From Vespula vulgaris (lineage: Eukaryota; Arthropoda; Insecta; Hymenoptera; Vespidae): a DNA stretch of 64,000 bases. Every line of letters starts with the position of its first letter. Position 1 is the first letter of the stretch. Below the pieces are notes generated by a model. It was not told the origin of the DNA, ran no database searches, and saw nothing but the letters and a program-made list of their open reading frames with translations. Shown one piece after another: positions 49,795 through 60,688 of the stretch. Location: NCBI RefSeq assembly GCF_905475345.1, contig NC_066594.1, positions 2,742,501 to 2,806,500 of the forward strand. Direction: 5' to 3'. The position numbers were made by a program, and so were the translations under genes.

Positions 49795-50000
49795 AAGAGA
49801 TAGGGAGTCTCACGAGACAAAGTTGGCGCGTCTTCGAAGATGACGTCAGAGAGCGTGACGTATCTCGTTCGCTTCGTGACTCGTCGTTTAGCGTCGAGTA
49901 GTGCCGTCGATCAGTGCGCAACGAACCACGGAGGGAGTAGTTTCGTTTCGCGTCTTCTCTTCGCGTTGACGGTAGCGCACGCGTGCGCGCGCGCGTGCTA
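49795..50000 (+). promoter_or_regulatory. CpG-rich promoter-like island with a full CRE
   Basis: In an otherwise AT-rich region these ~200 bp are GC- and CpG-rich. They contain the complete cAMP-response palindrome TGACGTCA at 49841-49848, a second half site (TGACG) at 49856-49860, an arthropod initiator-like TCAGT at 49911-49915 and a 24-base alternating purine-pyrimidine GC run at 49975-49998. About 560 bp downstream an ATG abuts a strong splice donor. The direction (plus) is inferred from that donor. A divergent promoter cannot be excluded. Confidence 0.55.
49841..49848. promoter_or_regulatory. Full CRE palindrome TGACGTCA
   Basis: Exact match to the CREB/ATF consensus within the promoter-like island. 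Confidence 0.5.
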
Positions 50001-50218
50001 ACACTCGCCTACTACATATTTTTTCTTTTTTCTCGTACGTGTTCTTCGGTACGTTGTCCCTTCGTACTATGTATATATATATACATACATTCATACATAT
50101 ACATATATATATATATATATAAATGTAATGAACCACACATATTTATACACAGGCGAATGCATGCACTTGTATGAGTGAGTTCGACGTTCGAATTAACTCG
50201 ACGGATCTTTGCTATTAA

Positions 50219-50222
<4 letters not shown>

Positions 50223-50266
<44 letters not shown>
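50223..50266. repeat. (TA)n microsatellite
   Basis: TA dinucleotides followed by GTGTGTGT, inside the presumed 5' UTR. Confidence 0.95.
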
Positions 50267-50268
<2 letters not shown>

Positions 50269-50477
50269 TGTGTGTGTGTATATATATATCAGATTGTGCC
50301 GCGACGAGAACGATTTTTATTCAAAGAAGATTTGATATTGGAATAACATCGAAGAAAATTAAGATTGAAGAAGGACGGACAACGATTCATTTTTATTTAC
50401 AATTTATACAGGAGAAAGTGACTTATTTCGGACACACGTGATACGTTTTCGAGGACAAATCACGTTCGTTTGTCAAC

Positions 50478-50480
50478 ATG
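50478..50480 (+). CDS. Probable first coding exon of an unidentified gene (ATG only)
   Basis: The sequence GTCAACATG|GTAAGTG places a start codon exactly at a near-perfect splice donor. The preceding region (about 49913-50477) would be the 5' UTR downstream of the promoter-like island. Genes whose first intron directly follows the ATG are well known, but nothing here identifies the product. The next exon may be 50582 or may lie beyond a long intron. Confidence 0.4.
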
Positions 50481-50581
50481 GTAAGTGATCGTTATGCGTT
50501 CTCTATATCTATTTCGAGTTTCCCTTGACTTTCCATTCGGATCGTTACCTTTTCTTAAATTTACTTATCGTCTTTCTACAG

Positions 50582-50665
50582 GCTTCTTCTTCTTCTTATT
50601 CTAATTCTTATTCCTCTGGGAAAGTCTCGTGTAAAACTGACTACTTAGACTTTGCGTTCCTTTAG
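50582..50665 (+). CDS. Candidate second coding exon (Ser-rich), unidentified gene
   Basis: CTTTCTACAG at 50572-50581 is a good acceptor only 100 bp after the donor at 50481. Joined to the ATG it reads M-ASSSSYSNSYSSGKVSCKT and reaches a TAG at 50663-50665, giving 28 residues. A donor inside it (for example GTAAAA at 50631) could truncate it and continue the gene. The Ser-rich start may instead come from a TTC microsatellite, in which case the acceptor is spurious. Confidence 0.25.
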   Translation, partial: ASSSSYSNSYSSGKVSCKTDYLDFAFL

Positions 50666-52230
50666 TGAATCCGAGTGGAAAAATCAAGTGGTGTAATATA
50701 TCTCAACGAATCAATTTCGCTTTTAAATCTAATTTATAGAAATTTGTATTGACGAATTAATATCAAATGAACGTAGATTGTGATAGTATTTATAAATTTT
50801 TATTTCTATTTTTTAACAGTAGTTGATGGAAAATATAGGTGAAAGGATAAGATTAAGAATGATGGAAAAAATGAAGTACGTAGCACATTAGAAAATGTAC
50901 TTATATTTTCTATCTTTTGGACGTTAGAGGTGAATTAAATTTATTTATTCATTGCGTTCCCAATCGACTGAGTGACATACACGTAGGGTACATAAGTTTC
51001 TACTTATACGCAGATGCTTCCGTGATCGGAAACCGTGCGGTGAATTCAATGCCGGTTTTCTTGGATTTCGTTGGGTTAGTCTGAGGGCATATGTATCTAT
51101 GTATATATGCATGCATGCATGCATGTACGTACTAATGTATGCATTTAAAAAGTAGGAAACTTTAACACAATGAAAGTTAAATTTTTAAAAATCGAAATTG
51201 CTTTCGATCAAACGAAAGTTAAAGTTACATCTGATCTGTTATGTTTCTTTATCATAATCACATATACACATATATATAATATATACAATATAATATGTAT
51301 AATAATATTATATTATGTATATAATATATTATTTCAAGTTCGTCCTTCTATTACGAGTCACGAAAAAATATGCGGATACTTTTCGGATTTCTTCCTTATT
51401 ACTTCCTTAAATTGTTTCTAATTTTGATGATAATATAGGGTGATTCATATGCACATAGAATGCAACCTCGAAATAATATACTATTGACTATGAAACTTTA
51501 TCGAGTAAGATATATTGTAACTATTTACGAAGAATTCACATCAATGACTAACATTTATCCTTCGTGCTTCGAATTTATTAAAAAGATCGTAGAATTTTTT
51601 ACCGTACGATACATTGGTTAACTGTTTAAAAGACAAGGAAAGATAATGAATGAGTTTACTTTCCTTTTAAGTTAGAATCGAAGCTCATTGTCCCTTTCAA
51701 TGACGTATTACGAAAAAGAATGATCAATGTTCCGTTATTTTTTCTTTTGTTTTCTTATTAACACTAGTTAATAAATTTATCAATTAAATTTATTTGTAAT
51801 ATTATATAAATATTGTTTTGTCAAACTATATTTATATTAAAATTTTCAACATTTTTGAATCCTTTTCCAACTTTTTTCAACGATTAAATTTCTTTCGAAT
51901 ATTAAGTCGAATAAGTGTGAACTGGAAATCTGCTTTTAAAGGCTACTACCGTAAAGGATGATTAGCCCACTTTTACTTGACCTGTCTAAAACAATATAAA
52001 AAGTATTACGTTAGATTCGGATGAGTGATTATTAGAACAAAACCATTTATTTTTTTTTATATTTTCATTTTAACGTGATAGGTGTAACAATAGTTTTACT
52101 ACCATATTATTTTCATCGCATAAGTTATTCATCTGTTATTATATTTATATATTTTATTTATTTATTTTTATTTACTAATTTATATACATTTATTTAGATA
52201 TATAACATACTCATTCTATTTATGAAGAGA

Positions 52231-52237
<7 letters not shown>

Positions 52238-52276
<39 letters not shown>
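52238..52276. repeat. (GA)n microsatellite
   Basis: GA dinucleotides with one AAA interruption. Confidence 0.9.
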
Positions 52277-52926
52277 ACACATATTTTCTAAGTTGTTTTT
52301 TATTAGAAAATTTCATATAAATTTCTTTTCACATATGTATAAATATACATATATATTACATTAGGATCACTCACACTTTTCGAATCAAATTTAATGGAGA
52401 TACAAAAGCTATCGATTTCTATGTGTTATTTTTAAACTTGAGTTTTTCTAACGAATTCGAAAAATTTTCGGGAGCTCTTATTGGTTGATACAATTGACGA
52501 AAAAGAAAAAGATAAAAAAAAAGAGAGAGAAAGAGAAAAAACGAGAAAGAGAGATTTACTACAAGCGAGGTCGAATGTCACGCGACAGGAGAGGACAAAG
52601 CAACGATATATGTATATATGCACGTTGTATGTATTTTTAGAAGAGACACGAAGCTACGTGAGTGAGATAGAGAGAGACATATTCAGAGTGAGTCACATTT
52701 AAGTCGTTCTTGAAGATCTCCCAAAGTAATTCTCGACATTGAACGTCATGTATATTTTATCAAATAGAAATACTTTAACTCAACATTTTCATTCTAATTT
52801 GTATTATTTATTTATATATTACAAAGTTTTCACGTATTAAGTCCTTTTATCAATACTTTAGACCTTACTTATCTTGAAAATTATATAAATATCGCTAATT
52901 ATTTATAATATGATACTTTTGAAATT

Positions 52927-52949
52927 TATATATATATATATATATATAA
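52927..52949. repeat. (TA)n microsatellite
   Basis: Short TA run. Confidence 0.9.
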
Positions 52950-54071
52950 GCTTTTGTCTATTGTGAGAAAGCTTATCAAATCTAAAATTTCAACGAAACG
53001 ATGATTAGATGTTTTTAACGAGATAACGAGATTCACAATAATAATAATAGTAATAATTACAGATTTTTCTCGGCTGCTTAGATGATCGTTAATGTAACGA
53101 CAGGACACGTGATTAGAAAGTATGTGTGACCTTCTCTCAATACATCTACATTTATATGTAGATACATATATGTAAAGTGCTCATTCATAATACATATACT
53201 TATACCGATGGATTTTTTTTTCTATTTTAAAGAGGCCAAATGATAAACCGCGACAAATAACATTGAAATGGATTTCCTATGCTCGTTTGTCCAACCGAAA
53301 CACTTTTATCGATGTTTTACATTTGACGAAGCGCTTAGCCGGAACATTGAAATATCTTGTAACGCGTCGTCTTGTCGTTTATATTAAGCATTGATAATTT
53401 AGAAAGAATGTAGAATAGAATTTAGAAAATTTCTGTAGTTCCTTGTGAAGTTGTCATAGAAAATTTTGTTTGTCTCTTTTTCTCTTTCTCTCTCTTTTTT
53501 CTCGGAGCTGATGATTAGAATTAGAATGAAATTATTATAAAAGTGATTACTATAGATTTTAATGGACTAATCTGTAATATAACAAAAATAAAATCAACCT
53601 TTTTATATCTTTTATTCCTTTTTTTTTGTAAAAGTATTATAAAACTATATTATAAAACTAATAACAAAATATTAAAAAAAAAAAAAAGAGGATACTCATT
53701 CTTGAGGAGACATAATTTCTTCTACGAATCAGCCAGATCGTCATCGAATTTTTTAATTGAAATCGATCAGAGGAAAAGGAGAAATAAAAATCATATTTCC
53801 GTGTAAACTTATGAAACAGGATTACGTTTGTACGTATTTACATGCTGATTCACGCTTTACGACACGGAACAGTTGTTATCCATTGGTTAAGAGATAGAGA
53901 TAGAAAGAGAGAAGGAGAGGAAAGAGAGAGAGAGAGAACAAGAGGTCACTTCAACTACAACTAGTTTTCTTTTGTCGTTTCTCTCTCTTGTTACGATAAA
54001 ATGACGTGAACGAGCGTGAACTTGTTCAACGATGAAAGAAGAAATGATACGAGTAGGTGTGTACATTATAT

Positions 54072-54075
<4 letters not shown>

Positions 54076-54110
<35 letters not shown>
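54076..54110. repeat. (TA)n microsatellite
   Basis: Uninterrupted TA dinucleotides. Confidence 0.95.
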
Positions 54111-54118
<8 letters not shown>

Positions 54119-54375
54119 ATATACATATATATACATATTACATATGTACTTACATCTCTATTTGGCTCGATAGAATCTGCATTGAGTTTGTGCTCGTTGC
54201 CTTGAGCTCGATTCGAGTCCTCTCATTTCTTTAAAAGGGGAACGAGATCGTTCCTAGAGGAAATTATCTACTTGGTTAACGTTTATGTTCCTTATTTTTC
54301 GATATCTTTGTTAATTTGTCATCTCTAGACCATTTCCAATATTTATGTTCAATGATTTCTGTTTCTTTCTTCCTT

Positions 54376-54385
<10 letters not shown>

Positions 54386-54426
<41 letters not shown>
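54386..54426. repeat. (CT)n microsatellite
   Basis: Uninterrupted CT dinucleotides. Confidence 0.95.
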
Positions 54427-54431
<5 letters not shown>

Positions 54432-55679
54432 TATAAATTCAATTATATCTTTTCTACTTACCCAATTTTTCTACATATTATTAATTGTTCAAAGTTTTTT
54501 TTAGAAGATATTAGTTCATTCATTTGATACGAATAACTCATATCTTTGGGTCTTTATAGTTTTGTTAATTTAATTTGACATGATTATGAAGAATAAATTG
54601 TTCACGACGACGTTTATTAATGATAGATAATTTCTTTTCTTGTTTCTTTTTTTTCTACGAGTTCTCAGGTACATATATATACCAAGTGTATATGAGCAAC
54701 TGTCATGAGTAAAACGATGCGTCTTTTAATTCTCCTTAATCTCAAGATAAGTCGATCTCGTTCCAACCTTATCCGGCATTTTAATTTGCTCAACGGAACT
54801 AACCGATTATGTTTGAGCTAGCTTTCGTTCTGAAAATTGGAGTGTACATGTATATAACGCTTTATTACTGGGTCAGTCGCCGCAGCAGACGAGATTAATT
54901 ATTGTCCTGATTCTTGTTACTAATTATATAACGTATTAAAACTAATGGAGATTTACTTTATTATTTTTTTCATTATCTAACAGTATTTTTATTTATTTTA
55001 TTCTTATTCATTTCTTTATTTTTCTTTCTTCGTTTTCTTTATCTCTTTTATTTTTTAGAATTCCAATTTATCATTTAAAAAATTATAAGAATATAAGAAA
55101 GTAATAAGAAAATAATTTTATTAGATATATTACATTTACAAAACGGCAATATTTAATTTATCAGTTACGTTGATTATTTAGATTTTCTCTCTTTTTTATT
55201 CTTTTCAAGAAATAATCTCCTCCAGTTTTATCAAGATTTTCGGTACACCGTATATATGTATGTATTCTATATGTCTGATCAATAAATAGAACGATATTTA
55301 TCTGATAAAATACAACTGTTATCGATATGATAAATGTAAAGTATGTGGGTATATTTTCGCAATATCTTTGTCGAATGTAAATAAATCGATATGCATATAT
55401 AAACGATTTGATTTTTCAATTGGAGTGGAACTTTTGTTCCGTTATTTGTATTCGAACATAACAAATATTTATTTAAAACTACGTATGGTCACGCCTAGGA
55501 TAATGTTTATTTATAAAAAAATATTTTTTTTTGTATGCGTCATGAAACGTCTCGTTGATATAATCAGAAAGAAATACATAGTTTAGATTAATTATGATAT
55601 TTCACTTTATTGATCTTTCCTCTCTCTCTTTAATTTTAATTTTTTTGTCTACCTCAAAATTACTTTGAAATTCTTTTTC

Positions 55680-56230
55680 GACGATCTCATTTATTTCTTT
55701 ATTTCAGCTTAATAGAAAAATTGAATCGAAATCAAATAAAACAAAACAAAAATAGCTCTGATCAATTGTAAAATTTTCGTCTATTCTATCTAGCCAATTT
55801 CTTTTTTCTGAGATCAATTTCAAATTAATTTATAAAATATGTTTTCAAACCGTTCTAATTATATAAGTAACCATTTAGTTTGTATTAATTCTGAAATCTG
55901 ATTTTGAATTGATATGATCACTTCTTTTTGTTTGCTTCATTAATTGCAACATCATATTCTATTAATTTGATTAATTACTTATTTTTCCAAGTACGTATTA
56001 ATTAGAAAATTAGATTTGATCTAATCAATTCCGTTTTTTCAGTTCAGTTGACTCGTTGTTAATCAAGTTTTGTTTTAATTTAGTTTAATGGTAAGATTAT
56101 AATCCATTAATTTTATTAATCATTTATTTCTCCTTTAATATATTAATTAGAAAAGCATATTTCATTTTAATCAATATTGTTTTTTTAATTCATTCTCATT
56201 AGATGACTTGTTGTCAAACAAATGCAAGGA
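55680..56230. repeat. Degenerate ~180-bp tandem repeats
   Basis: About three diverged copies share an ATTAATTT(G/T)ATTAAT block, TATTAATTAGAAAA, a (T)GAT(C/T)TAATCAAT-like word and a TTTTTTCAGTTCA/TTTTTTAATTCA segment. Confidence 0.45.
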
Positions 56231-56326
56231 CGAAAGATTTAGCAAGACTTTAATAATACAATACTTACAGCGTTAGAAATCGCATAGCGAGCAACGAACG
56301 TCCTTGTGTCGAATATTTATTGTTAT

Positions 56327-56330
<4 letters not shown>

Positions 56331-56364
<34 letters not shown>
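56331..56364. repeat. (CT)n microsatellite
   Basis: Uninterrupted CT dinucleotides. Confidence 0.95.
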
Positions 56365-56370
<6 letters not shown>

Positions 56371-56771
56371 TTCTCTCTCCCACTCATTTTTCTCTTTCTC
56401 TCTTTTTCTTTCTTAAGAAACGCGTGTCTTCATAGTAGTAGCAGTCGTGGTAACAGGGTCAGTTCGTTCTTCCAACAAAATACGCGTAACTTGCTTTGTG
56501 TAGTAAGTACTTAGCTCGCACCAAAGAATCTAATATTTTGCAATACCAACGTTAATTTATTTTCTTTTTCCTCTTTCCTTCACGTGAGAACGAAGAAAAA
56601 AAATATTTTTAGCATGGCAAAACAACTTTTTTGACTGATTCTGATACACTGACATTAGAAACCTAATTTTGTAGTTTACATCGTACTGAATTAATAAGTC
56701 GTTCGATGCATTTATAAATAGAGATTTAAATATTTAAGATTTATAGAAAATATATATGTACATATATATAG

Positions 56772-56779
<8 letters not shown>

Positions 56780-56814
<35 letters not shown>
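56780..56814. repeat. (TA)n microsatellite
   Basis: Uninterrupted TA dinucleotides. Confidence 0.95.
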
Positions 56815-56817
<3 letters not shown>

Positions 56818-57216
56818 ACGAAATATTTATAAATAACATATTAATTTTATTTATACTACAGGGGAAGTTTTAAGTAATGAATTTACATATGGATATAAAT
56901 AAAATTACTGTATATGTATAATTTACATATAGTAACAGAATACATAACTGACACGTAGATATATATACAAATATCATGTTATTATTCTGTTTGTCCGAAT
57001 ATAATTTTTCTCTTATACGCTTCTCCAAAATCGATTAAGCTTTATCCATTCGATTATTATATCTTCCCTCCCACTCGCTCAAGAAAGCGTTTTCTTCAAT
57101 GAAATTTGAACATGTGTCGGATATAACATGTTTGAATCAACCAATTATGATATCAAAAGACGAGCTGTAAAAGAAAACTTATGGTGCATGATATCCTAGT
57201 TTTACAGTTTTACAGT

Positions 57217-57252
57217 ATGGGAATTATATTACCTAAGGATGAAAGAATAACA
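57217..57252 (+). CDS. Candidate small exon, unidentified
   Basis: After TTTTACAG and one further T, an ATG opens a frame reading MGIILPKDERIT and stopping at the donor ACA|GTAAGT. It pairs with an 86-nt intron and the exon at 57339. The intron has consensus ends, and the joined sequence gives a 21-residue peptide or the C-terminal end of a longer protein. If this is an internal exon, the ATG need not be the start. Not recognised as any family. Confidence 0.3.
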
Positions 57253-57338
57253 GTAAGTCTATGATTCTTATTTTTCAATGTAATCGAAATAAATTAAACA
57301 AATATGAAAAATAAATATAATTAATTATTTTTTTCCAG

Positions 57339-57368
57339 TTGGCGAGTGCAATCAAAGGAATTAAATAG
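57339..57368 (+). CDS. Candidate terminal exon, unidentified
   Basis: It follows TTTTTTTCCAG and reads LASAIKGIK then TAG. In phase with 57217-57252. The neighbouring sequence is AT-rich and non-coding. Could be the 3' end of the gene that starts near 50 kb, or a chance match of splice signals. Confidence 0.3.
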   Translation: MASAIKGIK

Positions 57369-57949
57369 AAAGAAATAAAAGAAAGTCAAATAGACGCCCA
57401 TCACATCTGATAATTAGCGATGAAGATGAGAACACACAAGAGGACATATACGTTGCTTAGAAAGAAGAATAGACAGAGAAGGAAGACAGAATTTTTACAA
57501 CAAAACGTGTAATAGCTGCAAACAAGCAAATGAATTGAGGAGAATTGGAAAATCATGAAAAGGAAAAATAAAGCGCCCAAGGATTCTTCGATATTAGTCA
57601 AACAAAAGGGATACAAACGAAATAATAAAATAATAAAATATACGCACATATAGATATATATTATATATTATATTATATAGAGTTATTATAGGGCAAATAT
57701 AATGTAATATGTAATTTCTTCAAATCAATTGTAATTTAATTGTAATTGTAATTTATTAAAAATTGAACTACCAATAAATGTATATCCAGAATGAGAATAT
57801 AATGTGTTGTTTCTTAATCCCAAACACTAGCGCCCAAAAATATTTCCAATCTTCCAAAATCAGAATTACAGCAATTTCATCACTCAACATAGAAAAATTA
57901 AAAAAACAAGAAAATAAAAAAAAAGGATGTCCAAACATTACGTTTATCA

Positions 57950-60688
57950 CATCATCCGCGGGATCAAATACGCGGAATCAACAGTTTGTATTTAGAGGGG
58001 CGTATATGCTCTCTGTTATTGGCAAGATTTGTGCCACTTCTTCGCAGTTCATGTGACCCGGATACAAATCCTGATTTGCCGAGAAAATTTTCGCGGTACC
58101 AATAGTCTGCATTTTCAAAAAGAGGCGCATGCGCTCTCTGTTGTTGGCGGGATTCAGCGTGCCACTTCTTCGCAGTTCATGTGACCCGGATACAAATCCT
58201 GATTTGCCGAGAAAATTTTCGCGGAATCAATAGTTTGTATTTTCTAAAAGAGGCGCATGCGCTCTCTGTTATTGGCGGGATTCAGCGTGCCACTTCTTCG
58301 CAGTTCATGTGACCCGGATACAAATCCTGATTTGCCGAGAAAATTTTCGCGGTACCAATAGTCTGCATTTTCAAAAAGAGGCGCATGCGCTCTCTGTTGT
58401 TGGCGGGATTCAGCGTGCCACTTCTTCGCAGTTCATGTGACCCGGATACAAATCCTGATTTGCCGAGAAAATTTTCGCGGAATCAATAGTTTGTATTTTC
58501 TAAAAGAGGCGCATGCGCTCTCTGTTATTGGCGGGATTCAGCGTGCCACTTCTTCGCAGTTCATGTGACCCGGATACAAATCCTGATTTGCCGAGAAAAT
58601 TTTCGCGGTACCAATAGTCTGCATTTTCAAAAAGAGGCGCATGCGCTCTCTGTTGTTGGCGGGATTCAGCGTGCCACTTCTTCGCAGTTCATGTGACCCG
58701 GATACAAATCCTGATTTGCCGAGAAAATTTACGCGGAACCAATAGTTTGTATTTTCTAAAAGAGGCGCATGCGCTCTCTGTTATTGGCGGGATTCAGCGT
58801 GCCACTTCTTCGCAGTTCATGTGACCCGGATACAAATCCTGATTTGCCGAGAAAATGTACGCGGAACCAATAGTTTGTATTTTCTAAAAGAGGCGCATGC
58901 GCTCTCTGTTGTTGGCGGGATTCAGCGTGCCACTTCTTCGCAGTTCATGTGACCCGGATACAAATCCTGATTTGCCGAGAAAATTTTCGCGGTACCAATA
59001 GTCTGCATTTTCAAAAAGAGGCGCATGCGCTCTCTGTTGTTGGCGGGATTCAGCGTGCCACTTCTTCGCAGTTCATGTGACCCGGATACAAATCCTGATT
59101 TGCCGAGAAAATTTACGCGGAACCAATAGTTTGTATTTTCTAAAAGAGGCGCATGCGCTCTCTGTTATTGGCGGGATTCAGCGTGCCACTTCTTCGCAGT
59201 TCATGTGACCCGGATACAAATCCTGATTTGCCGAGAAAATTTTCGCGGTACCAATAGTCTGCATTTTCAAAAAGAGGCGCATGCGCTCTCTGTTGTTGGC
59301 GGGATTCAGCGTGCCACTTCTTCGCAGTTCATGTGACCCGGATACAAATCCTGATTTGCCGAGAAAATTTTCGCGGAATCAATAGTTTGTATTTTCTAAA
59401 AGAGGCGCATGCGCTCTCTGTTATTGGCGGGATTCAGCGTGCCACTTCTTCGCAGTTCATGTGACCCGGATACAAATCCTGATTTGCCGAGAAAATTTTC
59501 GCGGTACCAATAGTCTGCATTTTCAAAAAGAGGCGCATGCGCTCTCTGTTGTTGGCGGGATTCAGCGTGCCACTTCTTCGCAGTTCATGTGACCCGGATA
59601 CAAATCCTGATTTGCCGAGAAAATTTACGCGGAACCAATAGTTTGTATTTTCTAAAAGAGGCGCATGCGCTCTCTGTTATTGGCGGGATTCAGCGTGCCA
59701 CTTCTTCGCAGTTCATGTGACCCGGATACAAATCCTGATTTGCCGAGAAAATGTACGCGGAACCAATAGTTTGTATTTTCTAAAAGAGGCGCATGCGCTC
59801 TCTGTTGTTGGCGGGATTCAGCGTGCCACTTCTTCGCAGTTCATGTGACCCGGATACAAATCCTGATTTGCCGAGAAAATTTTCGCGGTACCAATAGTCT
59901 GCATTTTCAAAAAGAGGCGCATGCGCTCTCTGTTGTTGGCGGGATTCAGCGTGCCACTTCTTCGCAGTTCATGTGACCCGGATACAAATCCTGATTTGCC
60001 GAGAAAATTTTCGCGGAACCAATAGTTTGTATTTTCTAAAAGAGGCGCATGCGCTCTCTGTTATTGGCGGGATTCAGCGTGCCACTTCTTCGCAGTTCAT
60101 GTGACCCGGATACAAATCCTGATTTGCCGAGAAAATTTACGCGGAACCAATAGTTTGTATTTTCTAAAAGAGGCGCATGCGCTCTCTGTTGTTGGCGGGA
60201 TTCAGCGTGCCACTTCTTCGCAGTTCATGTGACCCGGATACAAATCCTGATTTGCCGAGAAAATTTACGCGGAACCAATAGTTTGTATTTTCTAAAAGAG
60301 GCGCATGCGCTCTCTGTTATTGGCGGGATTCAGCGTGCCACTTCTTCGCAGTTCATGTGACCCGGATACAAATCCTGATTTGCCGAGAAAATTTACGCGG
60401 AACCAATAGTTTGTATTTTCTAAAAGAGGCGCATGCGCTCTCTGTTATTGGCGGGATTCAGCGTGCCACTTCTTCGCAGTTCATGTGACCCGGATACAAA
60501 TCCTGATTTGCCGAGAAAATTTTCGCGGAACCAATAGTTTGTATTTTCTAAAAGAGGCGCATGCGCTCTCTGTTGTTGGCGGGATTCAGCGTGCCACTTC
60601 TTCGCAGTTCATGTGACCCGGATACAAATCCTGATTTGCCGAGAAAATTTACGCGGAACCAATAGTTTGTATTTTCTAAAAGAGGCGC
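57950..60688. repeat. Satellite array, left block, exact 128-bp period
   Basis: Landmark GCGCATGCGC occurs at 58125 and then every 128 bp up to 60557. A mutated copy (GCGCTTGCGC) is at 60685. The first unit (GCGTATATGC at 58000) is 125 bp from the next and diverged. Each unit contains GTGCCACTTCTTCGCAG, GTGACCCGGATACAAATCC, GAGAAAAT, CGCGG, CCAATAG and TTGGCGGGATTCAG. Variants at the GCGG.A.C site and at GTTATT/GTTGTT alternate in an ordered way. With the TAG after CCAA and the 128-bp length, no frame stays open. GC content is clearly above the surroundings. Confidence 0.97.

Larger units (their letters stand above)
50481..57950 (+). other. Presumed intronic or intergenic region downstream of the second promoter
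   Basis: AT-rich. It contains candidate short exons at 50582-50665, 57217-57252 and 57339-57368, microsatellites listed separately, degenerate ~180-bp repeats at 55680-56230, and a lone TATAGGGTGATTC word at 51435 resembling the ends of the 22.2-kb MITE. No conserved coding domain was recognised. Confidence 0.5.

Noticed and set aside
51435..51450. TATAGGGTGATTC resembling a MITE end
   Set aside because: No matching inverted end (CACCCTAT) was found downstream, so it stays a single word match.
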